From: Pseudomonas parakoreensis
GTDB taxonomy: Bacteria; Pseudomonadota; Gammaproteobacteria; Pseudomonadales; Pseudomonadaceae
NCBI RefSeq assembly: GCF_021602155.1
Contig: NZ_BQHY01000010.1
Location: 124,001-188,000, forward strand
Direction: 5' to 3'
DNA: 64,000 nucleotides
In this document: in pieces, positions 29,437 to 37,494 of the stretch
Position numbering within the stretch: position 1 is the first letter of the stretch
How the letters are laid out: each line of letters opens with the position of its first letter
Notes under the pieces: model-generated
What the model was told of the DNA's origin: nothing
The model's input: the letters and a program-made list of their open reading frames with translations, nothing else
The model's database searches: none
Program-made: the position numbers and the translations under genes

Positions 29437-29455
29437 CGCCGCTCAATGAGCGGCG
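29437..29455. terminator. Bidirectional intrinsic terminator
   Basis: The perfect stem CGCCGCTC / GAGCGGCG has a 3-base AAT loop and lies between the LysR stop and the stop of the convergent 45-residue gene. On the minus strand the stem is followed by TTTCGTTATGTTT; on the plus strand the tail is weaker. Confidence 0.75.
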
Positions 29456-29460
29456 CTTGG

Positions 29461-29598
29461 TCAATCCCGGTACTGGCGTTTTAGCGGTGGCGGCGCACTC
29501 GGCCCTTTGACGAGGGGCTTGGCCAGCAGCTTGCCGTCCGGGCCATAAAAGAGGCGCCTGACGCCAGGCGGCATGGGAGTAGGCTCTTTTGCGCTCAT
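29461..29598 (-). CDS. 45-residue unknown protein coupled to DUF6338-like gene
   Basis: This gene is short. ATG 29598 overlaps the stop of the upstream gene (ATGA), and the frame is 46 codons including TGA. The product starts MSAKEPTPMPPGVRRLFYGP and ends in a Pro- and basic-rich tail (SAPPPLKRQYRD). There is no signal peptide or membrane segment. The translational coupling and shared terminator make it likely real. Function unknown; it may be a partner of the membrane protein before it. Confidence 0.65.
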   Translation of the reverse strand: MSAKEPTPMPPGVRRLFYGPDGKLLAKPLVKGPSAPPPLKRQYRD

Positions 29599-30200
29599 GA
29601 TGAAACCTCTTCGACAGCACTGAATTCGACCCACTGAACTTTCGAGGAATCTATCACTAATAATTCGGCGCCAAAAGGCAACGCCACGCCATCCTCACCC
29701 AGCCAGCCTGGATTCAGCATGATGAACTGCCCCTCCAATGGGCCGGAAGGCCACTCGACGGGCCAGCCGAACAATCGCCTTTCATCGGTCAAATGCAGCG
29801 TTACCAGCCTATTGTGACGCGCAAAGGTGCTGTACCACTCGCTCGGGTAAGAGTTTTTATTCGTTACATTTTTACTTCGTAACCATTTGTGCAATTTGTC
29901 ATTCGAAGCCAAAGCACACGACAACAAGCCGAGCCCCATTGAAACCATAAACGCCCACAAAGCTTGGGCTTTGCCATCCCATTTCCCTACAGAAAAGCCT
30001 TTCGAGCCTACCCATAGCCCAATAGCGCCGATCCCCAACACCACCCCATGAATCACAAACGTAAAAATCAACGCCTGCACAATCTGCCCAAACGTATCAG
30101 GCCGCTTGAATGAAGTGAGCGTGTAGAAAATCCAGGTCGAGACAAATCCGGGAATCAGATACTGCAACAACGGAATAACTTCTTTGACCAGATCATCCAT
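29595..30200 (-). CDS. DUF6338-like membrane protein
   Basis: The ATG at 30200 has AAGGAG at good distance and gives 201 residues. Three membrane segments lie near residues 8-28 (LLQYLIPGFVSTWIFYTLTS), 38-65 and 78-98. The C-terminal domain contains RLFGWPVEWPSGPLEGQFIM and ends LLVIDSSKVQWVEF, resembling the DUF6338 pattern as I remember it. The base composition is more AT-rich than in the neighbours, hinting at acquisition. It forms a two-gene unit with the overlapping 45-residue gene. The role is unknown. Confidence 0.75.
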   Translation of the reverse strand: MDDLVKEVIPLLQYLIPGFVSTWIFYTLTSFKRPDTFGQIVQALIFTFVIHGVVLGIGAIGLWVGSKGFSVGKWDGKAQALWAFMVSMGLGLLSCALASNDKLHKWLRSKNVTNKNSYPSEWYSTFARHNRLVTLHLTDERRLFGWPVEWPSGPLEGQFIMLNPGWLGEDGVALPFGAELLVIDSSKVQWVEFSAVEEVSS

Positions 30201-30325
30201 GATCCGTGGCTCCTTGAAAGGCATGCCCCACTGGTTACCGGGCGGCACTCAAAAGCCTAGCGCACACTGGCAAATGCCTCGTGCCGATCTGTCACAACGC
30301 GTTTCGCAAATTCACAAAGCAAAAA

Positions 30326-30356
30326 AGCAGAAACCGTTGCTCCGGTTTCTGCTTTT
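30326..30356. terminator. Bidirectional intrinsic terminator
   Basis: The 11-bp stem AGCAGAAACCG / CGGTTTCTGCT has a 6-base loop. It is flanked by an A-run on the left and TTTT on the right, so it can serve the minus-strand lipoprotein gene and, less clearly, the plus strand. Confidence 0.8.
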
Positions 30357-30388
30357 CTGGCGGCGTTTTTTGCAGCTGAGGCCGTGTT

Positions 30389-30724
30389 TTACAGGCAGTC
30401 ACGCACCGATTTGCGCAACGACCCGGACTTGGCCCAGGGCGGTCCCTGATACAGGGAAACCCGGCTGCCGTCCTTGTACTTGATGATGTCAAGAATCTCG
30501 TCGGCGGTGACGATGCTCGGTGCCGTGATCCGGTAACCATTGGAAATCGCGGTCTGTGTGGTTTTCGGAATGTCCTGCTGCCACAACGGCAACAAGCACG
30601 CGGCATAGTCTTTAGGCGCCTTGGTGGTGGTCTTGCTGAGATTCGGCTCGCCCGGAACCAGCGATGCTGGCAATGAGCAACCCGCCAGCAATGCCAACGC
30701 CAGACTCCCGATCCATATCCGCAT
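30389..30724 (-). CDS. Small lipoprotein of unknown function
   Basis: The ATG at 30724 has AGGGAAA upstream and gives 111 residues. The N-terminus MRIWIGSLALALLAGC has a clear lipobox with Cys16. Ser-Leu follow the Cys, so outer-membrane sorting is likely. The remaining ~95 residues have no recognised domain. Two cysteines, one in the middle (YAACLLPLWQQ) and one at the end (VRDCL), could form a disulfide. Two longer upstream in-frame starts lack the signal and were not chosen. Confidence 0.8.
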   Translation of the reverse strand: MRIWIGSLALALLAGCSLPASLVPGEPNLSKTTTKAPKDYAACLLPLWQQDIPKTTQTAISNGYRITAPSIVTADEILDIIKYKDGSRVSLYQGPPWAKSGSLRKSVRDCL

Positions 30725-30911
30725 GGTGTTTCCCTGTTTTGAAAAAAAAGCGAATGTAACGTGTAACCGGATGTACATCCAGCGCGACGCCTCGCCCACA
30801 AGGGGGATTGGACAAATATTTACATGCATCCAGCCCGGTGGCAGACGAGCTGCGCATCATCGCTGAAAAATGCGGCTACTCTGTTTTACCGAGAATGTTC
30901 CGGAGGTGATC

Positions 30912-31151
30912 ATGCGGCTCAATGAATACGAACACGAACTTCAACGCGACCTGCAAGCCGTTGCATCGGATCTGAGATGGTCGGCAGTCGACCTCAAGCG
31001 TATCGCCGAACAGCTGCGCAAGAGCGGCAACGAAGCGGATGCCCAAGCGGTGCTGAGGTCTTGTGAGGTGCTGCAAAGTGATGAAGAACGCTTGCAGTCC
31101 TATGCCAAGGAAGTGAAAACGCGCTCCATCAGCCGGATCAAGGTTCACTGA
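30912..31151 (+). CDS. Small helical protein of unknown function
   Basis: The ATG at 30912 is preceded by an excellent GGAGGTGATC ribosome site and gives 79 residues. The predicted product is almost entirely charged alpha-helix (MRLNEYEHELQRDLQAVASD, then ADAQAVLRSCEVLQSDEERL). It is probably a soluble helical hairpin. It has a strong intrinsic terminator of its own. No family is recognised. Confidence 0.78.
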   Translation: MRLNEYEHELQRDLQAVASDLRWSAVDLKRIAEQLRKSGNEADAQAVLRSCEVLQSDEERLQSYAKEVKTRSISRIKVH

Positions 31152-31170
31152 TCCCCCTGCCCTCAATAAA

Positions 31171-31197
31171 AGCCCCGGTCATCACCGGGGCTCTTTC
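31171..31197 (+). terminator. Intrinsic terminator
   Basis: The perfect stem AGCCCCGGT / ACCGGGGCT has a CATC loop and is followed by CTTTCGTT. It lies 20 bp after the small helical gene. Confidence 0.8.
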
Positions 31198-31209
31198 GTT
31201 ACGTTTGCT

Positions 31210-31407
31210 TCAATTTGCAGTGTGACTTCGCGCTCGCACCGAGCGTTGTCTGTAACCCGGCAACGCAGCGGCATAGGCCAGCGCTTCCTCTCTGCTACCA
31301 AACGATGCCAGCCGGTCGCCTTGGGTACAAACCCGCCATGGACCGTTGTTCACGCTGAGTACGTCGTAGCCGTTCATGTGCATTTTGTTCAGAACAGGAA
31401 TGCTCAT
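31210..31407 (-). CDS. Small DUF2188-like protein
   Basis: The 65-residue protein has a perfect AAGGAGGT ribosome site before ATG 31407. The core GPWRVCTQGDRLASFGSREE, followed by an Ala-rich helix, resembles the DUF2188-type strand-strand-helix unit. Function unknown. Two other small proteins in this window (56861 and 57426) have a similar layout. Confidence 0.72.
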   Translation of the reverse strand: MSIPVLNKMHMNGYDVLSVNNGPWRVCTQGDRLASFGSREEALAYAAALPGYRQRSVRARSHTAN

Positions 31408-31629
31408 GGGTACCTCCTTTTTGCTGACGGTGGTTTCAGCTCTGCGTTTTTACCTTACACCCTGTTGCCACGGATGTGCCGACCGGGTGTCGCGACAGTC
31501 ATGTGCCAAAGCTCTGGCACTTTCCGCCGCGCTACACGCTCAAAACCTTGACGGAACCTTTGAATCCCGGCCCGGCTCGAATATTGCAGTTTTATTTCAT
31601 TTATGTGACACGCTACAAACAGGTAAGAG

Positions 31630-31992
31630 ATGAAAGTACGCGCAACCGTCATTTGCGAGCAGGATCGACACGTTCTCCTGGTCCGCAAACCCCGCTGTCG
31701 CTGGACATTGCCCGGCGGCAAGGTCGAGCCTGGGGAAACCAGAGCCGGGGCGGCGACGCGCGAGCTGCTGGAAGAAACGGCACTGGATGCCGAACACATG
31801 TTGTATCTGATGGAACTGCACAGCGGCAGCACCCAGCATCATGTCTACGAGGCTTCGGTGCTCGACCTTGAACAGTTGCGCCCGCAAAACGAGATCGTCG
31901 AATGCATCTGGCATCCGCTGGACGCCGTGCAGAATCTGCCCACCAGCGACGCGACCTTGCGCATCGTGCAGGCATTTCAACGACGCTTGTGA
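31630..31992 (+). CDS. Nudix hydrolase
   Basis: The 120-residue protein is one Nudix domain. The box reads [20 protein letters not shown] followed by TAL. All the acidic metal ligands (E and REL-EE) are present, but the final Gly of the consensus (EExGU) is Ala. It would hydrolyse a nucleoside-diphosphate-linked compound; which one cannot be told. It is convergent with the DUF1652 gene with 4 bp between stops. Confidence 0.92.
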   Translation: MKVRATVICEQDRHVLLVRKPRCRWTLPGGKVEPGETRAGAATRELLEETALDAEHMLYLMELHSGSTQHHVYEASVLDLEQLRPQNEIVECIWHPLDAVQNLPTSDATLRIVQAFQRRL

Positions 31993-31996
31993 GGTT

Positions 31997-32239
31997 TCAA
32001 CCGGCAAACGCCCGGCGCCCGGCGCTGATTTCCGTGCGCAATTCGCCGATGAAGTTGGAAAGATCGCGGATCGTCACCAGATGCTCCGGCGAAACCCCAT
32101 TGAGCAACAACTCGACTCGCCCGGAGTCAGGCTCATAAACCTTGATCCGCAGCAGTCCCTGCTCCACTTGTGTGCATTCGCATTCAAGCGACGGAAAGCC
32201 GGACTCGACAATCCGGCAGATGTCGGCAATGGCTAACAT
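31997..32239 (-). CDS. DUF1652 family protein
   Basis: ATG 32239 gives 80 residues starting MLAIADICRIVESGFPSLEC and continuing with IKVYEPDSGRVELLLNGVSP, the typical pattern of DUF1652. I know this family mainly from Pseudomonas, where several paralogues per genome are common. The frame is open further upstream, but this start matches the family length. Function unknown. Confidence 0.87.
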   Translation of the reverse strand: MLAIADICRIVESGFPSLECECTQVEQGLLRIKVYEPDSGRVELLLNGVSPEHLVTIRDLSNFIGELRTEISAGRRAFAG

Positions 32240-32348
32240 GGGTACACGCCTCACAGGCGTTGAGTCGGTCGACCCGATGAGCATAGATGAGCCGCCAGCA
32301 ACCTGCCGCCCCGGCAATTGCCAACCCGCTCACATATTTGACCCCGCC

Positions 32349-33248
32349 TCAGTGCGCGTCGTGGTCCCAGATCCAGTTCCAGATGCCCGGCAACTGCACC
32401 GGCTGCGAACTTTGCTGAACCGTTCGCGCCAGCGCCGCTTTCTGCAGCGCCGCGTGATCATCGTAGAACGCTTTGTCCGCCAGCCTTACGCCCGTGGCGG
32501 CGGCGCTGTCGAGGAGGATCTGCAGGTATTCGCGAGTATGTCGCGCGGTGTAACGGTTGAGATCATGAAAGGTCACCACCACCGGAATGACGCCGTCCAC
32601 GGTTGGTAATTCGCCGCGGGCAATGCGCTCGCGGACCTCCGATAGCTGGCGCAGCATATTCGCCCGACGTCGGGGGCTGGCGTTGAAGCCCCAGATCTTG
32701 CCGTCGTTGGCGCTCAAATCGGTCAGCAACACATGCAGTCCGTGTTGCTGATAGGCAGCGAAGGTGCGCTTGTCATAATTCCAGAAGGGCGGACGCAGCA
32801 GGATCGGCGCAGCGCCGGTGATCGCGGCGATATCCGCGGTGCCGTTGCTCAACGACTGCTCCAGCTCTTGCGGATCAAGCGAGCGATGGTTGGTGTGCCA
32901 ATGGGTGGCGGTGTGGAATCCGAGGATGTGCCCTTCGGCGTATTCGCGTCGCATGATGCCGCGCCCAATCTCACTGTTGCCGGCGCGGGGCGCGCGGGTC
33001 TGGACGAAGAACACCGCTTTGATGTCCGGTTGTACCGGGTTGTCCTTGAGGCTGTCGAGCACCGTCGCCGACGGGTTCCACAAGCTTGAAGCGCTGGGGC
33101 CGTCATCGAACGTCAGCAGAAACCGTACCGGCGCCTGGGCATTGAGCCGGGTTTCGGTCTGCGCGGTCATCTCGATCGGCGCGGCAATGCAGCCGGCCAG
33201 CCCGAACGCGATGGCCGCTGCGCAGAGAAGATTGAACGCGTATTTCAT
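32349..33248 (-). CDS. Polysaccharide deacetylase lipoprotein (CE4/NodB-like)
   Basis: ATG 33248 gives 299 residues. The signal MKYAFNLLCAAAIAFGLAGC has a lipobox Cys20, so the enzyme is lipid-anchored. NodB-type motifs are FLLTFDDGPSASSLW (metal Asp pair, ~res 43-57), GFHTATHWHTNHRS (His ligands, HxxxH), LLRPPFWNYDKR (catalytic Arg region) and VVTFHDLNRYTARHT near the C-terminus. It should remove N- or O-acetyl groups from an envelope polysaccharide or peptidoglycan. Confidence 0.9.
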   Translation of the reverse strand: MKYAFNLLCAAAIAFGLAGCIAAPIEMTAQTETRLNAQAPVRFLLTFDDGPSASSLWNPSATVLDSLKDNPVQPDIKAVFFVQTRAPRAGNSEIGRGIMRREYAEGHILGFHTATHWHTNHRSLDPQELEQSLSNGTADIAAITGAAPILLRPPFWNYDKRTFAAYQQHGLHVLLTDLSANDGKIWGFNASPRRRANMLRQLSEVRERIARGELPTVDGVIPVVVTFHDLNRYTARHTREYLQILLDSAAATGVRLADKAFYDDHAALQKAALARTVQQSSQPVQLPGIWNWIWDHDAH

Positions 33249-33382
33249 GTTTTGCCTTGCGCCTGACCGTTGCGGTCCTGTTGTCGTCCGGCAAAAAAAC
33301 TCCCTCGCCCTGATCCATCCCTGTGCCCGGCTATTCGAGCCAGCGTTGGATAGGGTACACAGGCTTTGGTTCCAGCGCTCGC

Positions 33383-34330
33383 TCAGTCCGCCAATGCCTG
33401 TTGAAACGAGGTGTCGATGATCCCGGCAGTGGCCAGCGGCGCCGGCAAGGCCTTGACCTTGAACAGAAAGTCGGCAGTGCTTTGCAGGTCGGCGGCGGCC
33501 TGTCGATCCACCGGCCCGACGCTCATGTGCGCCTGGCGCAACCAGTGCCGCGACACCTGCTGATCGAGATTGGCCTTCTTCGCCCACAGATCCGCATATT
33601 CATCGGTGTGGCTGTCGACCCAGGCCCGCGCCCGTTTCAAACGCCCGAGAAAATCGGCAATCGCGGCACGTTTGCTGTCGATCGACGGCGCCGACGCGGC
33701 AATCGCGCTGAGGCCCGGCATCAGGTTTTTCGCGGTGAGAATCGGCCGCGCACCGGAGAACACGATTTGCTGGGAGATGTACGGTTCCCACACCGGGAAC
33801 GCGTCGATGCTGCCCTGTGGCAATGCCGCTGCCGCATCAATCGGCATCAACTTGACGAAGTCGACGTAATTTTCCGGCAGACCGCCCTGCTCCAGGGCGC
33901 GCAAGGTCAGCTGCTGGCTCCAGGCGCCGGGCCAGTAGGCGACTTTTTTACCCTTCAGATCAGCAATGGTTTTTACCGGCGAATCTTTCGGCACCAGCAA
34001 GGCGATGGTGTCCGGGTTCTGCCGCGATACCCCGATCAGCTTCACCGGCGCCTGTTTGGCAGCGAGAAACAGAAAACCCGAATCACCGAGAAAGCCCAGA
34101 TCCAGCGAGCCGGTCTGCAACGCCTCGACCAGTGGTGCAGCGGCCTGGAAATGTTTCCAGTCGACGCTGTACGGCGCGTCTTTCAACACGCCGGAGGCCT
34201 CGATGGAGGCGCGGATGTTGTAGTAGTTCTGATCACCGACGTGCAGGACCAACGACTCGGCGGCGTAGGAAAGCGGTGCGCTGAACAGTCCAGCAATCAG
34301 TGTGATACGCAAGAATTTGGAGAGCTTCAT
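33383..34330 (-). CDS. ABC transporter substrate-binding protein, sulfonate/taurine (SsuA/TauA) type
   Basis: ATG 34330 gives 315 residues with a signal peptide (MKLSKFLRITLIAGLFSAPL, cleavage near SYA-AE). The NMT1/SsuA-like fold is indicated by DSPVKTIADLKGKKVAYWPG and IDAFPVWEPYISQQ. It points away from a second binding protein of the same class, with 292 bp between the starts. No permease or ATPase gene is beside it. It may be a second, specialised receptor for the same permease. Confidence 0.88.
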   Translation of the reverse strand: MKLSKFLRITLIAGLFSAPLSYAAESLVLHVGDQNYYNIRASIEASGVLKDAPYSVDWKHFQAAAPLVEALQTGSLDLGFLGDSGFLFLAAKQAPVKLIGVSRQNPDTIALLVPKDSPVKTIADLKGKKVAYWPGAWSQQLTLRALEQGGLPENYVDFVKLMPIDAAAALPQGSIDAFPVWEPYISQQIVFSGARPILTAKNLMPGLSAIAASAPSIDSKRAAIADFLGRLKRARAWVDSHTDEYADLWAKKANLDQQVSRHWLRQAHMSVGPVDRQAAADLQSTADFLFKVKALPAPLATAGIIDTSFQQALAD

Positions 34331-34458
34331 GGCGGGTCCTGCAATGGGATTTTCCATAGACGATAACGCTCTTGATCGGCGCTTCTTAAATTCGATTAAT
34401 GCATAAGCTCAGTACACCGAATGCTCACTGTTCGCTGCGCAACAGTGCGATACCAGCG

Positions 34459-34474
34459 TGTTGTCCCAGCAACA
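34459..34474. promoter_or_regulatory. Dyad upstream of sigma-54-like promoter
   Basis: TGTTG-TCCCAG-CAACA is an inverted repeat centred about 90 bp before the start point expected from the sigma-54-like promoter at 34529. That is the usual place for an enhancer-binding activator. No activator gene is in the window. Confidence 0.35.
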
Positions 34475-34528
34475 GTTGAAAGCCGTCAAACCCGGCGAAA
34501 ACCCCGTAAACATTGGCTGATACGCACA

Positions 34529-34544
34529 TGGCACAGAGCCTGCA
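34529..34544 (+). promoter_or_regulatory. Sigma-54-like (-24/-12) promoter for sulfonate-type transport genes
   Basis: TGGCACAGAGCCTGCA has GG and GC elements at the exact sigma-54 spacing (12 bp between first bases) and a perfect TGGCAC. One base differs from the TTGCA half. It lies 79 bp before the binding-protein ATG. In Pseudomonas, genes for organosulfur use under SfnR-type activators are known to need sigma-54, which fits the predicted function. Confidence 0.55.
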
Positions 34545-34622
34545 ATATTCCATTCATGCAGGAAGCAGCCACTAGAAATATATTTTTGGACATAAAAACA
34601 GTGCCTTTGCCGGAGCGCCGCC

Positions 34623-35606
34623 ATGACATCCTTCTTCCCGTTTTTCCGCCTCAAAACGCTGCTGGTTGCCAGCGCCATGGCGCTAAGCCTGCAGCCGCTG
34701 GCTCACGCCACCGAGGCGCCCGCCGAAGTTCATCTGGACTACGCCTACTACTCACCGGTCAGCCTGGTGCTCAAGCATTTCGGCTTCCTCGAAAAAGCCC
34801 TGCCGCAGACCAAAGTCAGTTGGGTACTCAGCCAGGGCAGTAACCGTTCGCTGGAGTATCTGAATAGCGGCGGCGTCGATTTCGCCTCCAGCGCCAGCCT
34901 TGCTGCAGTGCTGAGCCGCGCCAATGGCAGCCCGATCAAATCGGTGTACGTCTACAGCCGCGCCGAATGGACTGCGCTGGTGGTGCGCAAGGATTCGCCG
35001 TACCAGAGCGTCGCCGACCTCAAAGGCAAGAAAATCGCCGCCACCAAGGGCACCGATCCTTACCTGTTCACCCTGCGCAGCCTGCAACAGGCCGGGCTGA
35101 AAAAAGACGACGTGGAACTGGTGCACCTGCAACATCCGGACGGGCGCACCGCGCTGGAAAAAGGCGACGTCGACGCCTGGGCCGGACTCGATCCGCACAT
35201 GGCCGCCAGTCAGGTGCAGGCCGGTTCGCGTCTGCTATACCGCAACCCGGCGTTCAACAGTTATGGCGTGGTCAGCGTCACCGAGCAGTACGCCAAGGAG
35301 CATCCGCACACCATCGACACGGTGATCAAAGCCTACGAGCAGGCGCGCGAATGGGCGCTGAAAAATCCTGAGGAGTTTGCCGCGTTGCTGGCCAAAGAGT
35401 CCGGCCTGCCGCTGGACGTGGCCAAACTGCAGTTGTCGCGCACCGACTTGAGCAGCCCGCAACTGACCGCCAACGACGTGCAGGCGTCCAAGGCGGCGGC
35501 ACCGATTCTGGTGTCCGAGGAACTGGTGCGGCGTGGGGTGAATGTCGATCAAGTCATCGATCAGTTGCTCGACAGTGGTGTGCAGCAAGCCATCGCCCGC
35601 CAGTAA
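34623..35606 (+). CDS. ABC transporter substrate-binding protein, aliphatic sulfonate (SsuA) type
   Basis: The 327-residue protein has a signal peptide ending near LQPLAHA-TE. The family patterns are EVHLDYAYYSPVSLVLKHFG, WVLSQGSNRSLEYLNSGGVD, and DSPYQSVADLKGKKIAATKG. The ligand-binding lobes resemble the sulfonate/nitrate/taurine class. It sits 60 bp before the permease gene and they probably share a transcript. A sigma-54-like promoter lies upstream. Confidence 0.9.
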   Translation: MTSFFPFFRLKTLLVASAMALSLQPLAHATEAPAEVHLDYAYYSPVSLVLKHFGFLEKALPQTKVSWVLSQGSNRSLEYLNSGGVDFASSASLAAVLSRANGSPIKSVYVYSRAEWTALVVRKDSPYQSVADLKGKKIAATKGTDPYLFTLRSLQQAGLKKDDVELVHLQHPDGRTALEKGDVDAWAGLDPHMAASQVQAGSRLLYRNPAFNSYGVVSVTEQYAKEHPHTIDTVIKAYEQAREWALKNPEEFAALLAKESGLPLDVAKLQLSRTDLSSPQLTANDVQASKAAAPILVSEELVRRGVNVDQVIDQLLDSGVQQAIARQ

Positions 35607-35666
35607 CCGACCAGACTCACAGCCCATCCGCGTCCGCTGCGGATTCGCTGTGAGCGGAGCCCACGT

Positions 35667-36512
35667 ATGACCACTCGCAGTAATGAACTGCCCGCTCCTC
35701 CTCGGCGCTTGTCGAGGCCGCGAGCGTCATCCCTCAACCCGACATGGCGACGGCGCCTGAAAGGTCTGGCCCTGCCGCTGCTGATCGTAGTCGTCCTGGA
35801 GTTCATCGTGCGTCTCGGCTGGCTGCCGTCCTACCAAATGCCGGCCCCCAGCGAGATCGCCCTGACCCTCACCGACCTCGCCGAAGGCGCGCTGTGGAGA
35901 CACATCGGCGCCAGCCTGATCCGCGTGTTGCTCGGGTTTGCAATTGGCGCCAGCCTGGCACTGGTGTTCGCCGCCTGGGTCGGCCTCAGTCGTGAGGCCG
36001 AGGCGTATCTGGAACCGACGTTCGCCGCGCTGCGTTCGATTCCGAGTCTGGCCTGGGTGCCGCTGTTGCTGCTGTGGCTGGGCATCGCTGAAACCTCGAA
36101 AATCGTGTTGATCGCCATCGGCGCGTTCTTTCCGGTGTACGTCAACGTGGTCGCGGCGATTCGCAACATCGATCGCAAACTGGTCGAGGTCGGGCGCATC
36201 TATGGCTTCAGCCGCCTGCAACTGGTACGGCGGATTCTGTTGCCGGCCGCCCTGCCCGGCCTGTTCACCGGGCTGCGCAGCGGCATGAGTCTGGCGTGGA
36301 TGTTTCTGGTGGCCGCCGAGCTGATCGCCGCGACCAAAGGCCTCGGTTATCTGCTCAGCGACGGCCGCGAGACCTCGCGACCGGACATCGTGCTGGCAGC
36401 GATCATCGTGCTCGCCGTGCTTGGCAAACTCAGCGATGGTGTGCTCGCGCTGCTGGAGCGTCGCTGGCTGGTCTGGCGCGACACGTTCACCGGTCAGGCG
36501 GCGCAGGATTGA
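35667..36512 (+). CDS. ABC transporter permease, SsuC/TauC type
   Basis: The 281-residue protein has about six membrane segments after a basic N-terminal stretch. The BPD_transp_1 coupling loop (EAA-type) reads VEVGRIYGFSRLQLVRRILL, followed by PAALPGLFTGLRSGMSLAWM. It follows the binding-protein gene and needs an SsuB/TauB ATPase, but the next gene is an unrelated SRAP protein. The ATPase must be supplied from elsewhere in the genome. Confidence 0.92.
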   Translation: MTTRSNELPAPPRRLSRPRASSLNPTWRRRLKGLALPLLIVVVLEFIVRLGWLPSYQMPAPSEIALTLTDLAEGALWRHIGASLIRVLLGFAIGASLALVFAAWVGLSREAEAYLEPTFAALRSIPSLAWVPLLLLWLGIAETSKIVLIAIGAFFPVYVNVVAAIRNIDRKLVEVGRIYGFSRLQLVRRILLPAALPGLFTGLRSGMSLAWMFLVAAELIAATKGLGYLLSDGRETSRPDIVLAAIIVLAVLGKLSDGVLALLERRWLVWRDTFTGQAAQD

Positions 36513-36560
36513 TTGGCCAGAGCCAACTAAGCTGAAAGCGTGCAACCGGAGATTCAGCGC

Positions 36561-37241
36561 ATGTGCGGAAGACTCTCGCAGTACCGTGGCATTCACGACT
36601 TTGTCGCGGTGCTGAGCATTCCCGATGCGCTGATCAATCACGTCGGCGACGCTGCGCTGGAGCGCTACAACGCGGCGCCGACCACGTCTCTTGCCATTCT
36701 TCATCAATATGATCAACGCCTGTATGCCGACAACCTGCGCTGGGGCTGGCGTCCGCACTGGGCCAGGGACCGCGCGGCGCCGATCAACGCCCGTGTGGAA
36801 AAAGTCGCCCATGGCCCCTTCTTCCGGGCGATCTGGCGTCATCGGTTGATCGTGCCGGTCGACAACTGGTTCGAATGGGTCGACGGCCCGGATAATACCC
36901 GACAGCCGTGGCTGATCCGGCGTGCCGATCACGGGCCGGTGTTCTGTGCGGCCATCGGCCAGTTTCCGACACCCGGCAACGACGCCCGGGACGACGATGG
37001 TTTCGTGATCATCACCGCCGACAGTGTCGGCGGCCTGCTCGATATCCATGATCGCCGACCGGTGGTTTTTCGCCCGGAGCTGGCTGCCGAGTGGCTCGAC
37101 CCGGCAACACCGGCGGAACGTGCCGAGCAGATGCTGCTGTTCGAAGGTGAAGCCAGCGAGGCATTTGCCTGGCACAAAGTCGGCAAAGCGGTCGGCAATT
37201 CGCGCAATCAGGACGCCGGGCTGATTGAAGAAGTGGCTTAA
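36561..37241 (+). CDS. SOS response-associated peptidase (SRAP/YedK/HMCES family)
   Basis: ATG 36561 gives 226 residues; the upstream Met in the frame is rejected because SRAP proteins need Cys2. The start MCGRLSQY exposes the catalytic Cys after Met removal. Other family motifs are RYNAAPTT, LRWGWRPHWA, PINARVEKV, RLIVPVDNWFEW and DIHDRRPVVF, where the His of HDR is active-site. YedK/HMCES crosslinks to abasic sites in single-stranded DNA to protect them. It stands alone. Confidence 0.95.
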   Translation: MCGRLSQYRGIHDFVAVLSIPDALINHVGDAALERYNAAPTTSLAILHQYDQRLYADNLRWGWRPHWARDRAAPINARVEKVAHGPFFRAIWRHRLIVPVDNWFEWVDGPDNTRQPWLIRRADHGPVFCAAIGQFPTPGNDARDDDGFVIITADSVGGLLDIHDRRPVVFRPELAAEWLDPATPAERAEQMLLFEGEASEAFAWHKVGKAVGNSRNQDAGLIEEVA

Positions 37242-37264
37242 AGATCCGTGATCTCACGCGTTTA

Positions 37265-37356
37265 CCCTGTAGGAGCTGCCGCAGGCTGCGATCTTTTGAT
37301 TTTTAATTTTTTAAAAGCAAGATCAAAAGATCGCAGCCTGCGGCAGCTCCTACAGG
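37265..37356. repeat. REP-like inverted repeat (GTAGGAGCT/GATCGCAGC type)
   Basis: The left arm (ctgtaggagctgccgcaggc and onward) and its complement enclose an AT-rich loop (tttaattttttaaaag). It is a clean, long and nearly perfect copy of the element seen at 44966 and 54546. It lies between the SRAP gene and an unknown gene. Confidence 0.9.
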
Positions 37357-37494
37357 TGATTACAGGTGACACTCGATCTTTACAGCTGGTGTTTCATCGC
37401 TGAAACAGCTTCAAAAAAACAGTCGTTTGAGCGATTTAACCGCTTGTCTGACATTTCAACCGTCATACATACATTTAGATGCACTACGGATAGC

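Noticed and set aside
34331-34382. Sigma-54-like site for the minus-strand binding protein (TGG...TTGCAGG)
   Set aside because: The GG to GC spacing is one base too long and the element is next to the ATG, so it cannot be a promoter of this class.
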